This document shows positions 9,231 through 18,386 of a stretch of 34,654 nucleotides of DNA, piece by piece. Position numbers and translations under genes: made by a program. The first letter of the stretch is position 1, and every line of letters starts with the position of its first letter. The notes under the pieces are model-generated. The model was not told where the DNA came from. It saw only the letters and a program-made list of their open reading frames with translations, and made no database searches. This stretch comes from Lachnospiraceae bacterium (lineage in GTDB: Bacteria; Bacillota; Clostridia; Lachnospirales; Lachnospiraceae), in assembly GCA_014804425.1 (NCBI GenBank), contig JAAUZV010000014.1, positions 128,971 through 163,624 on the forward strand, written 5' to 3'.

Positions 9231-10370
9231 TCAATGTTTATCCCGATCCCGCAAAATTTTTTTATAAATATCTACATACTTCTCGGTTACGACGCGCATG
9301 GAAAAGCGTTCTTCTGCCCTTTTTTTTATTTTTTGGTAATCGTATTGTGCGTAATGATGAAGCATTTTACTGATGCCGTCATAAAGAGCGTCCTCGCTGC
9401 CCTTCTCTACCAAAATCCCATTGTCCTTATCAATCAACGAATTCGGTCCCCCGCACGCCGTTGCGACAACCGGGAGCCCTGCCATCAAAGCCTCCGCAAT
9501 CGAACAGCCAAAGGACTCAAACAAGCTTGCCGACACTAAGAAATCTGATTCGGACAATATGCGGTTAACCTCATTTCTGTCACAATGCCCATAAAAAATA
9601 CACTGATCCGCCACGCCGAGACGTTCCGCCTCTCCTTTATAATAGACTAAATATTCCCCGTCACCGACAAATTGCATCAAAATCGGCTCCTTTTCTTTTT
9701 TGAGTCTGGCAAGCACCGGGAGCAGAATGTGAAACCCCTTAATATCCTTGTGATAAAAATTCGCGACAATTACGCAGGACGGTATCTCCCTTGTTCCGCG
9801 CTCTTTTGCTGCCGGACATCCGCAGTCTTGAATTCCGTTATAAATCGTCTCAAATTGATATTTAGGAAACAGCTTTCTCAGGTACTCGGTCAAATAATCA
9901 GAAACACATGCGTTATATCTGCTATGCCCATATGCAAATTTCGCATAATAAAAATGCGGAAAACGATCCACCTCAGAACCCTCCGGTGCAGAATGCTCGG
10001 TGATCATCACCGGAATATGAAAAAGCTTCCCGAGCACAATCGCAAATCGCCCCGCCTCCGTCGCCACATGCGCATGAATAATGTCCGGGTTGAATTCTCT
10101 TTTTATCCTGCGCATAGCACGAAACATATACCGGCGATTCCTCATTTTCTTTTGGATGTGATAACGGGAACGATAGGTTAAAACGCCCCAGTCTACACTT
10201 TTGGTACAGCACTCAGTAATGACCCGGTCATAGGGACAATAAATTGCGACATCACAATATTGCTGCAAGGCTCTTGCCTGCTCGTTGTGAAACACTCCGA
10301 TCTTTAGTCCTTCTTCAGCCGGAGAATACCAGCTGACCATCATTAATACACGGATTTTACTCTCTTTCAT
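9231..10370 (-). CDS. GT4 family glycosyltransferase
   Basis: A 379-residue GT-B retaining glycosyltransferase. The N-terminal domain has VLMMVSWYSPAEEGLKIGVF and PDIIHAHVATEAG; the C-terminal donor domain has FYGHCDRNEVNRIL and the E-x7-E type block FESFGCSIAEALMAGLPVV followed by CGGPNSLI. It uses a nucleotide sugar to extend the lipid-linked glycan in the cytoplasm; the sugar is not predictable. The ribosome site is weak (AGG only), so the start at 10370 is less certain, although the family N-terminal strand begins within ten residues of it. The gene follows the GNT-I-like gene by 46 bases and ends just before the fucosyltransferase-like gene. Confidence 0.9.
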   Translation of the reverse strand: MKESKIRVLMMVSWYSPAEEGLKIGVFHNEQARALQQYCDVAIYCPYDRVITECCTKSVDWGVLTYRSRYHIQKKMRNRRYMFRAMRRIKREFNPDIIHAHVATEAGRFAIVLGKLFHIPVMITEHSAPEGSEVDRFPHFYYAKFAYGHSRYNACVSDYLTEYLRKLFPKYQFETIYNGIQDCGCPAAKERGTREIPSCVIVANFYHKDIKGFHILLPVLARLKKEKEPILMQFVGDGEYLVYYKGEAERLGVADQCIFYGHCDRNEVNRILSESDFLVSASLFESFGCSIAEALMAGLPVVATACGGPNSLIDKDNGILVEKGSEDALYDGISKMLHHYAQYDYQKIKKRAEERFSMRVVTEKYVDIYKKILRDRDKH

Positions 10371-10416
10371 CGCCTGTCAGTCCCACCATTCAAATACTTC
10401 AATATACTTAACGCCT

Positions 10417-11346
10417 TTACCGTTTTCTTTCAAAAAAGGAACGGTTCACATCCAGTCCCAAGATTGACTTGATCTTCACGATCAGACCATGCTTGTTCGT
10501 TCTCTTAAAATACGCCCGGTCAAACTCCTCATCCCACACAACTTCCTCTCTGTGGCGGATTGGAAATCTGCATGTCCCGGATTTCATCTCCACGCTTTTT
10601 AGTTCTCCCGCTGTGTGTGTAGATTCCTCCTGAAAACCAATATTGCGCGTATAACTCTGTCGCGGTGCAATATTCAGCTTCCCATGCAGCAGTGTCGCAT
10701 ACATGAGCTGATAATCCCATGTATCATAAGCATGCCGGTATAATGTATCAAATTCCGCCATATAGACCCAGTAAGATTTTAAGGGCAGCACCCTGCGGAA
10801 GATCGGATTTTTCTTTTCCCGCTCCCACGTTTTGATATCAAAATCATAGAGCTTCCACGCACGTCTCCATGACGCCCATCCCCAGATAAACGGCACCTTC
10901 GTAAACAAATAATCATGCTTTGTCTCATAATAGGCCGCCGGATTACTTCCCCCGATCACCATGATCCGCTCATCATCCCGATAGTATGCAAGCATTTCCT
11001 GACAATAAGTAAAAAAGGACGGGTCGGGCAGGCAGTCATCCTCCAGTATGATCGCTTCCTCCTCCTGCTCAAACACCCACGAAATGCCGCTCGAAACCCT
11101 TCTGCCGCATCCCATGTTCTGCTCAGCATAGTTTTTGTGTACTTCACATTCCCAGTCAACACGCGATTCCAAATAGGCACGCACCTCGTCCACTTTCTCT
11201 TTTTCACCCTGAACATGCGCCCTTGCTCCGTCAGACACAAGATACAGCTTACGCGGACGCGCTTGTCTGATCGCCTCAAAGACCTGCTTTGTTGTCGATA
11301 AACGGTTAAATATAAAAAACGCAACCGGCGTCGTCAATTGACTCAT
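10417..11346 (-). CDS. GNT-I/HlpA-like nucleotide-diphospho-sugar transferase
   Basis: A 309-residue GT-A protein. VAFFIFNRLSTTKQVFEAI, LYLVSDGAR, the acidic metal site ILEDDCLPDPSFF and the WGWASWRRAW block are characteristic of a bacterial family often annotated as hemolytic-protein HlpA-like or glycosyltransferase, related in fold to eukaryotic GNT-I (GT13). Donor and acceptor are unknown. It starts 6 bases after the GT4 stop, with only a weak ribosome site lying inside the end of that gene, suggesting translational coupling. The C-terminal ~60 residues are basic. The family assignment rests on these motifs only. Confidence 0.8.
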   Translation of the reverse strand: MSQLTTPVAFFIFNRLSTTKQVFEAIRQARPRKLYLVSDGARAHVQGEKEKVDEVRAYLESRVDWECEVHKNYAEQNMGCGRRVSSGISWVFEQEEEAIILEDDCLPDPSFFTYCQEMLAYYRDDERIMVIGGSNPAAYYETKHDYLFTKVPFIWGWASWRRAWKLYDFDIKTWEREKKNPIFRRVLPLKSYWVYMAEFDTLYRHAYDTWDYQLMYATLLHGKLNIAPRQSYTRNIGFQEESTHTAGELKSVEMKSGTCRFPIRHREEVVWDEEFDRAYFKRTNKHGLIVKIKSILGLDVNRSFFERKR

Positions 11347-11352
11347 TCAATC

Positions 11353-12564
11353 TCAACCTTCCATTCTTATATGATGATTTGATATCAGTTCCTCACAGAG
11401 CTTCTTATACTGTTCTCCGATCTTTTGTAGAGAATTTGCATTCCTGATATACTGCATCGGCTGCCCCGTACAATACCGGACGCCGTCGGCAAGCTGTTCA
11501 TAGTTTCCGTACTCCGCCAAATATCCGTTCGCCTCATGGGTCACCTGTTCGGCGATCCCCCCAATGCGAAATCCCACAACGGGCGTTCCGCATGCGAGCG
11601 CCTCCCCCACCGTATAGCAGAAGCTTTCCTGCTCCGAGGGAGCCAGAAATACATCCGCAAGATTATAGACCTCGGTCATCTCCTCCTCGGAACGAATGTA
11701 GCCGAGATAACGGGTTTCCAGCGGACAACCCTCCAGCCGTTCCCCGTCTTTATTGCCGAATACCGCTAACAGGTAAGAAGCAGGATCTAACTTTTGCAAT
11801 GCTTTTAGAAGGTTCTGCGCGCCCTTCGTCCGGTTTGACAGCGCGCCGCAGGCGCCGAAGAGGATGATCTTTTTATCCGTCTTAACACCGTACTTTGCAC
11901 GCAGTGCGTCCGTTTTCTCCATTCTGCGGTACTGCTCATAATCTATCGGATTATAAATCCATGTGATACGCCGTCCCTGCCAGATGCGGCTCTTCTTTGC
12001 ACACTCCGCGCTCCACCTGCTCGGTCCGACCAAGGTGAGACCTGCACGGACCGCATGCGCTTTCCTGTCAAAATTGCGCCGGGACACATCATTTTCCCGC
12101 TCAGAGCCGATCAGCGGGCATTTCCCGCAGCCTTCGGCATAGCGCCCGCAATAGCGGTCATAGTGACATCCGCCCGTGCAGTTCCACATATCATGCGCCA
12201 CCCAGAGGATGGGCTTTCCGAGGGCAAGGAGCTGTTCCACATTCCGATAACTGATAAATGAATTGACCCAGTGCAGGATGATCACGTCCGCCTCCCGGAC
12301 GTCAGGATGCTTCGACATATCCGTTCCGAAGTAATCCGAGATGATCTCCCCCTTCGACATGAGCAGATTTCCGACATTCTTTGCCTTCGATACAAGGCTT
12401 TTGAACGGCGTGTCGATCACCTGTATTCCGATGCTTTCCTTATGATATTTGGTCCGCAGCAGCACCACGGATTCCACGCCATGCATGCAAAGCGCACGGT
12501 GAATCCGCTCCACCGCCTTGTAGGAGCCTCCCAGATCTGTTGTCGCTAAGTGTACTACCTTCAT
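11353..12564 (-). CDS. GT4 family glycosyltransferase with a Cys motif
   Basis: A 403-residue GT-B transferase. It opens VVHLATTDLGGSYKAVERI, has VAHDMWNCTGGCHYDRYC with a further CGKCP cluster (a recurring Cys-rich element of this GT4 subfamily, seen after the HDMW block), and ends with the donor-binding block SEQESFCYTVGEALACGTPVVGF. I chose the ATG at 12564 because the family N-terminus begins there and a GGCGGG stretch precedes it. A GTG at 12588 would add eight residues. It begins 24 bases after the stop of the GT2 gene and ends 6 bases before the next start, so it is tightly coupled. Sugar specificity unknown. Confidence 0.9.
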   Translation of the reverse strand: MKVVHLATTDLGGSYKAVERIHRALCMHGVESVVLLRTKYHKESIGIQVIDTPFKSLVSKAKNVGNLLMSKGEIISDYFGTDMSKHPDVREADVIILHWVNSFISYRNVEQLLALGKPILWVAHDMWNCTGGCHYDRYCGRYAEGCGKCPLIGSERENDVSRRNFDRKAHAVRAGLTLVGPSRWSAECAKKSRIWQGRRITWIYNPIDYEQYRRMEKTDALRAKYGVKTDKKIILFGACGALSNRTKGAQNLLKALQKLDPASYLLAVFGNKDGERLEGCPLETRYLGYIRSEEEMTEVYNLADVFLAPSEQESFCYTVGEALACGTPVVGFRIGGIAEQVTHEANGYLAEYGNYEQLADGVRYCTGQPMQYIRNANSLQKIGEQYKKLCEELISNHHIRMEG

Positions 12565-12588
12565 ACGCCCGCCTGTATCCTTCCACAC

Positions 12589-13416
12589 TTACCTGCGAAT
12601 ATATAATAACCGGTACACGCCATGCAGCAGCTTTGCAAGCACACGGTTGTTCCTGCAAAATTCAAACAGCGCAAATATCGGATACCCCAACGGCAGGTGC
12701 TTCCTGATGCAATACTTTGCCTCCCGTTGATAGTCTTTCTTATTTTTGACGCTCGCACTGTCCGCGTCAAGTGAATAGTATGCCACCATCTCTCCGGTAC
12801 AGACAAACGGCACCTTTCTTTTTTTCAGGCGCAGCATCCAATCCCTATCGGCGCAGATCCGGTAATGCTCCGTATCAAACCGCATATTATCAAAACACGC
12901 CCTATGCGCCAAAATTGCCTGATGGTTAATGCAGTCCCCCGTCAGATAATAAACGAGTTTCCCGCAGGAGCCGCCGTATATGCGCTGCTCGGTATGCCCG
13001 TCGGGATGCACATAGGCGATACTGCCGTAAAGCACCTCCGCGCGGGACGGCTGACAATGCGCCGCCATACGTTCCATCACACCCGCATCAAAAAGCGTAT
13101 CTCCCGCATTCAAAAAATAAAGATAATCCCCCGTCGCTCTTGCCGCTCCCTTATTCATGGCGTCGTAAATACCCTGATCCGGCTCGGAGTACCATTTGAG
13201 TACTCCCCGTTCGGCATACGGGCGTACGATCGCTCCGGTATCGTCCGTAGATGCGCCGTCAATAATGAGATATTCCAGATGCGGATAGGTCTGTTCCATG
13301 ACAGAGCGAATGGTCGCTTCTATGACGCGCGCCGCGTTATAGCAGACGGTGATGATGCTGATCGTGACAGGCTTTCTGTTTGATTCTTCTTTATTGATTG
13401 GCGAATTTTTCAACAT
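12589..13416 (-). CDS. GT2 family glycosyltransferase
   Basis: A 275-residue GT-A transferase with ISIITVCYNAARVI, LIIDGASTDDTG, SEPDQGIYDAMNKGAARATG and FLNAGDTLFD, the small WcaA-like GT2 pattern. Near the end it has an ICADRDWMLRLKKR block that typically lies near the acceptor site. Its motif order matches the GT2 at 6352-7080. The first ~15 residues are charged and precede the family strand. The ribosome site is weak, so a start a few codons later cannot be excluded. It begins 13 bases after the GT8 gene. Specificity unknown. Confidence 0.88.
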   Translation of the reverse strand: MLKNSPINKEESNRKPVTISIITVCYNAARVIEATIRSVMEQTYPHLEYLIIDGASTDDTGAIVRPYAERGVLKWYSEPDQGIYDAMNKGAARATGDYLYFLNAGDTLFDAGVMERMAAHCQPSRAEVLYGSIAYVHPDGHTEQRIYGGSCGKLVYYLTGDCINHQAILAHRACFDNMRFDTEHYRICADRDWMLRLKKRKVPFVCTGEMVAYYSLDADSASVKNKKDYQREAKYCIRKHLPLGYPIFALFEFCRNNRVLAKLLHGVYRLLYIRR

Positions 13417-13429
13417 TGGCGCTCTTACT

Positions 13430-14440
13430 CTACATGTTCTTATTGGTTTTCTTTTTTAACGAGTCCTTATTTGCGCGATCGATAAAAAGCATGTGACTCA
13501 GCTTAAACAGCATGATAAATATGCCGCGCGGCAGCACACGGTACAGGCATTTCTCAATCTTCAATACCGTTCCCACCTGCGCTTTTTTCTTTTGATAATC
13601 ATGCCACGGCGAAAGCGCGATATAGTGGTCAAACGCCGCCCGATCGGGGTGAAGTGTGTTCTCATGCCACGGAAACTCCCCCACGAACCTGAAAAAATGC
13701 AGGATGCCCGGCGCCTTCACCGCCCGCTCGATCTCTTCTTTTTCATAATAGGACTTTTGCCCGAAAAAACAATGATACTGCCGATACGAAAACGCAAGAT
13801 GGATCGGCTGTAAATTATAACGGATCGGAAGCCGGAAAATGTCACCGCGGCAGCAGACGTTTAACAGATCCTGATCCGGCGCCGGATAATGACTCCGCAC
13901 ATGCAGAACATGATCAATGATCCGTTCCGTGCAGCCCGCCTGTCTCCATCTTTTCATATCAAACAAAATGACGCCGGAATTGTAGTATTCCTCGTCCTGC
14001 GTCAGACCAATGTCCCGTTTATGCCGTTTCGTCAAGGAATCGATCGCCATACCGATGACTTTCTCTCCCAGATCCAAGGCGTAAACCTCTGCAAGCGAAT
14101 CACACACGATCGTATCCGCATCAAGATACAAGATCCGCTCCACCGCCTCCGGCAGAATATCCGTCAGAAACAGCCTCAGATTTGCCGCATAGGAACCACG
14201 GTAGGTCGGCATATTCAGTTCCCGCATGCGCTCCATCGCCGCATCGGCATTCAAAAATATGATCGTTCTTTCATATTGCCGCGCAAGCTCGTCGAACCGC
14301 CGGATGCTGTCCTTCGACAGCCCTTCGCCGAGCACGTAGACGGTAATCTCTCCGGCTTTTCTGTTTTGTTCAAATAATGAGGTGACGGAGGCTCCCGCAA
14401 ACGGCGCATAGGCTTCATTAAATTGATACAGGATATTCAT
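13430..14440 (-). CDS. GT8 family glycosyltransferase
   Basis: A 336-residue retaining GT-A enzyme of the LgtC/WaaI type. It has ILYLDADTIVCDSL (metal-binding Asp-Ala-Asp at about 107-109), YYNSGVILFDMKRW, PDQDLLNVCC and LHFFRFVGEFPW, the standard GT8 block order; LgtC-type enzymes use UDP-galactose or UDP-glucose. The ATG follows the TAA of the GtrB-like gene with no gap, so translation is probably coupled; an AAGGAAG stretch in the end of that gene serves as ribosome site. The basic C-terminal ~50 residues are a likely membrane-association tail (inference). A second GT8 domain occurs at 23272-25107. Confidence 0.92.
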   Translation of the reverse strand: MNILYQFNEAYAPFAGASVTSLFEQNRKAGEITVYVLGEGLSKDSIRRFDELARQYERTIIFLNADAAMERMRELNMPTYRGSYAANLRLFLTDILPEAVERILYLDADTIVCDSLAEVYALDLGEKVIGMAIDSLTKRHKRDIGLTQDEEYYNSGVILFDMKRWRQAGCTERIIDHVLHVRSHYPAPDQDLLNVCCRGDIFRLPIRYNLQPIHLAFSYRQYHCFFGQKSYYEKEEIERAVKAPGILHFFRFVGEFPWHENTLHPDRAAFDHYIALSPWHDYQKKKAQVGTVLKIEKCLYRVLPRGIFIMLFKLSHMLFIDRANKDSLKKKTNKNM

Positions 14441-15394
14441 TTATTCTTCCTTATCCTCAAAATTCAGCCGCTTTTCCTCCACGACAAGCGGCCGGTGGAT
14501 CACACGCGTATTGATGTTTAGGATATATTCCCCGATCAGTCCGATAAAAAACAACTGGATGGAGCCTAAGATATAAACGCCGAGCACCATCGGCGCGTTG
14601 CCCGCCTGAAAGTTATCCCAGTTGCACAGCTTCATGATCAGATAAACCAATGCGATCACCATGCTGATACCCGACGACAAAAAGCCGAGCAGCGTCGCAA
14701 TGCGCAGTCCCACTTTCGTATAGGAGGTAATACTCAGCATGGCCGCGTCATACAGACTGAAAAAATTATTGTGCGTCTTTCCCGCGCGGCGCTTCGCCTG
14801 CTCATAGAATATCTCCTTGCGATTAAATCCGGACCCGTATTCCGCCACGATCCCGCGCAGAAACGGAACCGGATCGTTTAATTCCTTCAAAATGGAAATA
14901 AAAGATTTATCATACAGGCCAAAGCCCGTGAAATGCTCGATCATCTTGACATCGGACATGTTTTTGATCATTTTATAGTAGCAGGTGCGAAGCCAGTAAA
15001 TAAACCCGTTCTCCTTGCTGGTAGACTTAATGCCGCTGACGATCTTATGCCCCTGCTCCCACTCATGAACAAAAGCCGGGATCAGTTCCACAGGGTCCTG
15101 AAAATCACAGCACATACTGATCGTGCAGTCCCCCGTCGTCTGGCACATTCCATGAAACGGCGAGTTGAACTGCCCGAAATTCGTCACATTAAAGATTGCT
15201 TTGATCCGTTTATCATTCTCACATAGCTTCTCAAGCTTGTCCCGCGTGCCGTCCGTGGAGCAGTTATCAATAAACAGCAGCTCATAATCATATTCAGACA
15301 GCGCCTCCTGCATCACATTCGTGACCGCCATCGCCATGAGATCGACATTTTCCACTTCATTATAACACGGGATTAAAATGCTTATTTTTTTCAT
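14441..15394 (-). CDS. GT2 polyprenyl-phosphate glycosyltransferase (GtrB/ArnC-like)
   Basis: A 317-residue enzyme with a DPM1/GtrB layout: ISILIPCYNEVENVD, LLFIDNCSTDGTRD, the metal block MCCDFQDPVELIP, and two hydrophobic membrane segments near the C-terminus (about residues 230-255 and 265-290). This family transfers a sugar from a nucleotide donor to undecaprenyl phosphate for later use outside the cell by GT-C enzymes. GtrII-like and other GT-C-like proteins occur elsewhere in the window, so a GtrB/GtrII pairing is plausible (inference). AAGGTGG lies just before the ATG. The gene begins 40 bases after the rho-independent terminator, so it needs read-through or its own promoter, which I could not identify. 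Confidence 0.9.
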   Translation of the reverse strand: MKKISILIPCYNEVENVDLMAMAVTNVMQEALSEYDYELLFIDNCSTDGTRDKLEKLCENDKRIKAIFNVTNFGQFNSPFHGMCQTTGDCTISMCCDFQDPVELIPAFVHEWEQGHKIVSGIKSTSKENGFIYWLRTCYYKMIKNMSDVKMIEHFTGFGLYDKSFISILKELNDPVPFLRGIVAEYGSGFNRKEIFYEQAKRRAGKTHNNFFSLYDAAMLSITSYTKVGLRIATLLGFLSSGISMVIALVYLIMKLCNWDNFQAGNAPMVLGVYILGSIQLFFIGLIGEYILNINTRVIHRPLVVEEKRLNFEDKEE

Positions 15395-15433
15395 AAGCCA
15401 CCTTCATCTATACTGAATTTATCAAAAAGCAAT

Positions 15434-15469
15434 AAAAAAGCACTGTTGATAGTATATACCAACAGTGCT
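15434..15469 (-). terminator. rho-independent terminator inside the cluster
   Basis: Perfect 10-base inverted arms (15439-15448 and 15460-15469) flank an 11-base loop; read on the minus strand, the hairpin is followed directly by six T residues. It lies 26 bases after the stop of the SDR gene and 40 bases before the start of the GtrB-like gene. It should end, or attenuate, transcription of the metabolic cassette before the downstream glycosyltransferases. Confidence 0.88.
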
Positions 15470-15494
15470 ATTATATGACATTTTGTGGTATCCG

Positions 15495-16523
15495 TCAAAC
15501 AGATGCCACGCTCTGCATGTACTCTTGTCCATTCCGCCAGGCGATCAGCTCCCGCACACCTTCCTCAAACGATACCTCCGGCACAAAGCCCGTATCCCTC
15601 GTCAATTCCGAAATGTCCGCGCACAGATGCATGACCTGCTTCGGCGCATAGGGCAGTCTGCCCAAGCCGAGCGGTCGCGCATACTTTGTCTCTTGGGCAA
15701 GGATCTCGAGATATTCCCGAAGCGGTCTTGCACTGCCGCTTCCAAGCACATAGGTCTTACCGGAAACGCCGCGCTCCCCGATGAGCGCCATCGCCCGTGC
15801 CGCATCCCGCCCATTCAAGTAATCCCACTGTTGTTCCCCCGGCGTAAATGCCGTCTCCTCATCCGCTCTCATCTGATCAAGCGCGCTCATGATCATCGTA
15901 TATGCCCCGTCATGACAGCCATAGACCGATAAGATGCGGGTCCAGATATGACGCATTCCGCGGCTTATACACATTTGCCTTGTCATCGCCCCCGCACAGA
16001 GCTTCGCCATCCCGTAGCCATTTTCGGGAAATGTGGGCGTATCAGGTCTCAGTTTTCCTTCCACCCGCCCGTATTCCGCCTGTGAGCCTGCCCCGATAAA
16101 ACACCTGCATTCCAACGCCTCCGCCAGTTCTACCGCATCCAAACTGTACTGAATATTCTGCACCTGCAACGTCATATCGTTTCTCGTATCGCCAAATGTC
16201 CCGTTCCACGCGAAATGATAAAACGCGTCATAACCGATCTCCAATCGATCCCAAGTCACAATATTAGGGCACTCATCTGCCCCTGTTGCTTCACGGCATT
16301 CGGATGACTCCGCCGCTTTCTTTCGCCTGAGCAGCTCCGCCATCTTTTGGTAATCCGATAAGTCCGCTTCCACGACCGACACAAGCGGATGCCTGGGTAT
16401 CAGCGCCGTTCTCGTAGAATTTTTATGACAGAGCGCCGTCACCTGTATCCCGTTTTCTATGCAGTACTCTATCAGAGACATGCCGATCACGCCGGTCGGT
16501 CCGTCGATCAGAATCCGTTTCAT
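15495..16523 (-). CDS. NAD-dependent epimerase/dehydratase (extended SDR)
   Basis: A 342-residue extended SDR. The dinucleotide loop is GPTGVIG (about residues 8-14), an altered form of GxxGxxG with Pro in the second position. AGSQAEYG supplies the catalytic Ser/Thr region and YGMAK the catalytic Tyr-x3-Lys. The DYLNGRDAARAM block is typical of sugar-nucleotide epimerases and reductases. It would oxidise, reduce or epimerise a nucleotide-linked sugar. GGAGGA 7 bases upstream supports the start. It is the last gene before the terminator and follows the ThDP enzyme by 30 bases, so it probably acts in the same pathway. The exact reaction is not predictable. Confidence 0.87.
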   Translation of the reverse strand: MKRILIDGPTGVIGMSLIEYCIENGIQVTALCHKNSTRTALIPRHPLVSVVEADLSDYQKMAELLRRKKAAESSECREATGADECPNIVTWDRLEIGYDAFYHFAWNGTFGDTRNDMTLQVQNIQYSLDAVELAEALECRCFIGAGSQAEYGRVEGKLRPDTPTFPENGYGMAKLCAGAMTRQMCISRGMRHIWTRILSVYGCHDGAYTMIMSALDQMRADEETAFTPGEQQWDYLNGRDAARAMALIGERGVSGKTYVLGSGSARPLREYLEILAQETKYARPLGLGRLPYAPKQVMHLCADISELTRDTGFVPEVSFEEGVRELIAWRNGQEYMQSVASV

Positions 16524-16553
16524 TTGCTTTCCTCCGCCGCAAAGACGTTCCTA

Positions 16554-18386
16554 TTATTTTTCTACTGCTAAGTACCTTTTCACGCCCTCGTACTCCTCTT
16601 TGGAGAGGAACGGGTACATATCGTCCGGTTCGGGCGATATCATCGTTCCGTCCGGCAGCGCCTTGGAAGAAAGCTTCGGTTCGAAATTCTGCCCGGGGTC
16701 CACGACCGCCTCCACGATCAGCGGTCCCTCCTGTGCCAGTGCTTCCTCCAGCTTTTCCGATAATCCATCCGCCGCATCGATCCTCCGGTACGCAATGCCA
16801 TATGCATATGCAAGCTTTTCCATATCCGGGAAGCTGATGCCGTTTTCAGCGCATACCCCCACAAGCGGCGGCTGAAACAGATTGTTCTGCGTCTGCCTGA
16901 TGGAATGATAGCCGTTGTTATTCAGGATCACGATCATGAGATTCAAACGATGATGTACCACAGTCTGGAGCTCCTGTAAGTTCATCTGGAAGCTGCCGTC
17001 CCCGTCCACGCAGATCACCCGCTTCCCTTTTCTTGCAAAGCACGCGCCAAGCGCCGCCGGAAAACCGTAGCCCATCGCGGCACAGCCTGAATTTGTAAAT
17101 AAGCGCTGCCCTTCCTTCATTACCGCCGCCTGAAAGGTCATGACGCACGCACTTCCATTGCCGCAGATAATGGCATCACCCTCGGACAGTCTCTCCGTAA
17201 ACTCTTTGACGAACACATAGGGATTGAGTGCATGGCTTCGGTAATACTCCGGCAATACGGCAGGATACTTTCCGTTGACCTCCCTGCACCGGGACAGCCA
17301 TCCCGTGTGATCGCCCGTGATCGGCTCCTGCCCCTCTCCGACTGCCTTTGCAAGCGCTCTCATCACGTCCTTTACGTCCGCATGGACAGGCATATCCGCT
17401 TTCACCGTCGGTTTATGAAGCTCCTTTTCGTCAATGTCCACGACAATTTTATATGCATTTTTCGCGAATTGCTTATAATTATAGCTGATCAGGCGGATAT
17501 TTAAGCGCGAGCCCAGCACCAAAAGCAGGTCACAATTTTGTACGACAAAATTGCCGCCCCTCGTTCCCACGGTTCCCGGTCTTCCGCAATAGAGCGGATG
17601 CTCATCTTCCAGCAGATCATGGGCATTCCACGCCGTTACAACCGGAATCTTCAGCGCCTCGATACAATCCAAAAACTCCTGATAGGCATTCCCTAACCGG
17701 ATGCCGGTTCCGGCAAAGATCACCGGTCGTTTTGCCTGCCTGATCTTTTCTATGATCTTTGCCGTCAATGTCTCATCATAGACGGGATTTTCAGCCCGTA
17801 CAACCGTCCCGTACTCCGGATGGTTTTCGTCAAATCCGAAAAGCTCGTCTTCCTCCACGACTGCCCCCTGCACATCTAAGGGGATATCGAGCCAGACCGG
17901 GCCTTTTCGGCCATGCATGCACAAATACCATGCTTTTTCTAAATGATAGCGGATTTCCTTCGGCTCCGTGACCATGACGGCATATTTTGTCATCGTTTTC
18001 GCACATGCTACGATCTGGAATTCCTGATCTCCGAGCTGTCTGACCGGCGTTCCCGTATACAGTGTCGTCGTTTCTCTTTTTACCTGTCCCGAAATAATGA
18101 ACATCGGGACGGAATCCTGCCAGCCGCCCAACACGCCGGTCAGCGCGTTCGTTCCTCCCGGTCCGCTTGTCACACAGACGGCGGCAACCCGCCCCGTCAG
18201 TCTCGCATAGCCTTCTGCCGCAATAGCACAAGCCTGCTCATGATGGTTATAAATGCATTGCAGGCGCCCACTGTGTCCGAATGCGTCATTTAGGTGCATG
18301 GCGCCTCCGCCCGTCACCGTAAAAATATGTTCCACGCCCTGTTTTGCAAGAAACTGCTCCACATATGCCGCAACTTTCATTTTCAT
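16554..18386 (-). CDS. ThDP-dependent acetolactate-synthase-like enzyme
   Basis: A 610-residue three-domain ThDP enzyme. The catalytic Glu is Glu50 in NHHEQACAIAAEGYAR, followed by SGPGGTNALTGV. The ThDP/Mg motif runs from GDGSFQMN (462) to NNNGYHS (about 489). Length and motifs fit the acetolactate-synthase family, but the setting is a sugar cluster with no regulatory subunit or other branched-chain amino acid genes. YerE, a related ThDP enzyme, attaches a two-carbon unit from pyruvate to a CDP-4-keto sugar; a similar carboligation here is inference. AGGAGG 8 bases before the ATG marks the start, which overlaps the HAD stop by one base. It sits between the HAD and SDR genes of the cassette. 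Confidence 0.9.
   Translation of the reverse strand: MKMKVAAYVEQFLAKQGVEHIFTVTGGGAMHLNDAFGHSGRLQCIYNHHEQACAIAAEGYARLTGRVAAVCVTSGPGGTNALTGVLGGWQDSVPMFIISGQVKRETTTLYTGTPVRQLGDQEFQIVACAKTMTKYAVMVTEPKEIRYHLEKAWYLCMHGRKGPVWLDIPLDVQGAVVEEDELFGFDENHPEYGTVVRAENPVYDETLTAKIIEKIRQAKRPVIFAGTGIRLGNAYQEFLDCIEALKIPVVTAWNAHDLLEDEHPLYCGRPGTVGTRGGNFVVQNCDLLLVLGSRLNIRLISYNYKQFAKNAYKIVVDIDEKELHKPTVKADMPVHADVKDVMRALAKAVGEGQEPITGDHTGWLSRCREVNGKYPAVLPEYYRSHALNPYVFVKEFTERLSEGDAIICGNGSACVMTFQAAVMKEGQRLFTNSGCAAMGYGFPAALGACFARKGKRVICVDGDGSFQMNLQELQTVVHHRLNLMIVILNNNGYHSIRQTQNNLFQPPLVGVCAENGISFPDMEKLAYAYGIAYRRIDAADGLSEKLEEALAQEGPLIVEAVVDPGQNFEPKLSSKALPDGTMISPEPDDMYPFLSKEEYEGVKRYLAVEK

Noticed and set aside
15395-15433. 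Possible promoter (TTGCTT ... TATAGA) just after the terminator
   Set aside because: Spacing is only about 14 bases and the -35 box is weak, so I do not call it.
16554-18386. Reading the ThDP enzyme as a housekeeping acetolactate synthase (ilvB)
   Set aside because: No small subunit or branched-chain amino acid genes nearby; it is embedded in a glycan cluster with an aldolase, HAD and SDR.
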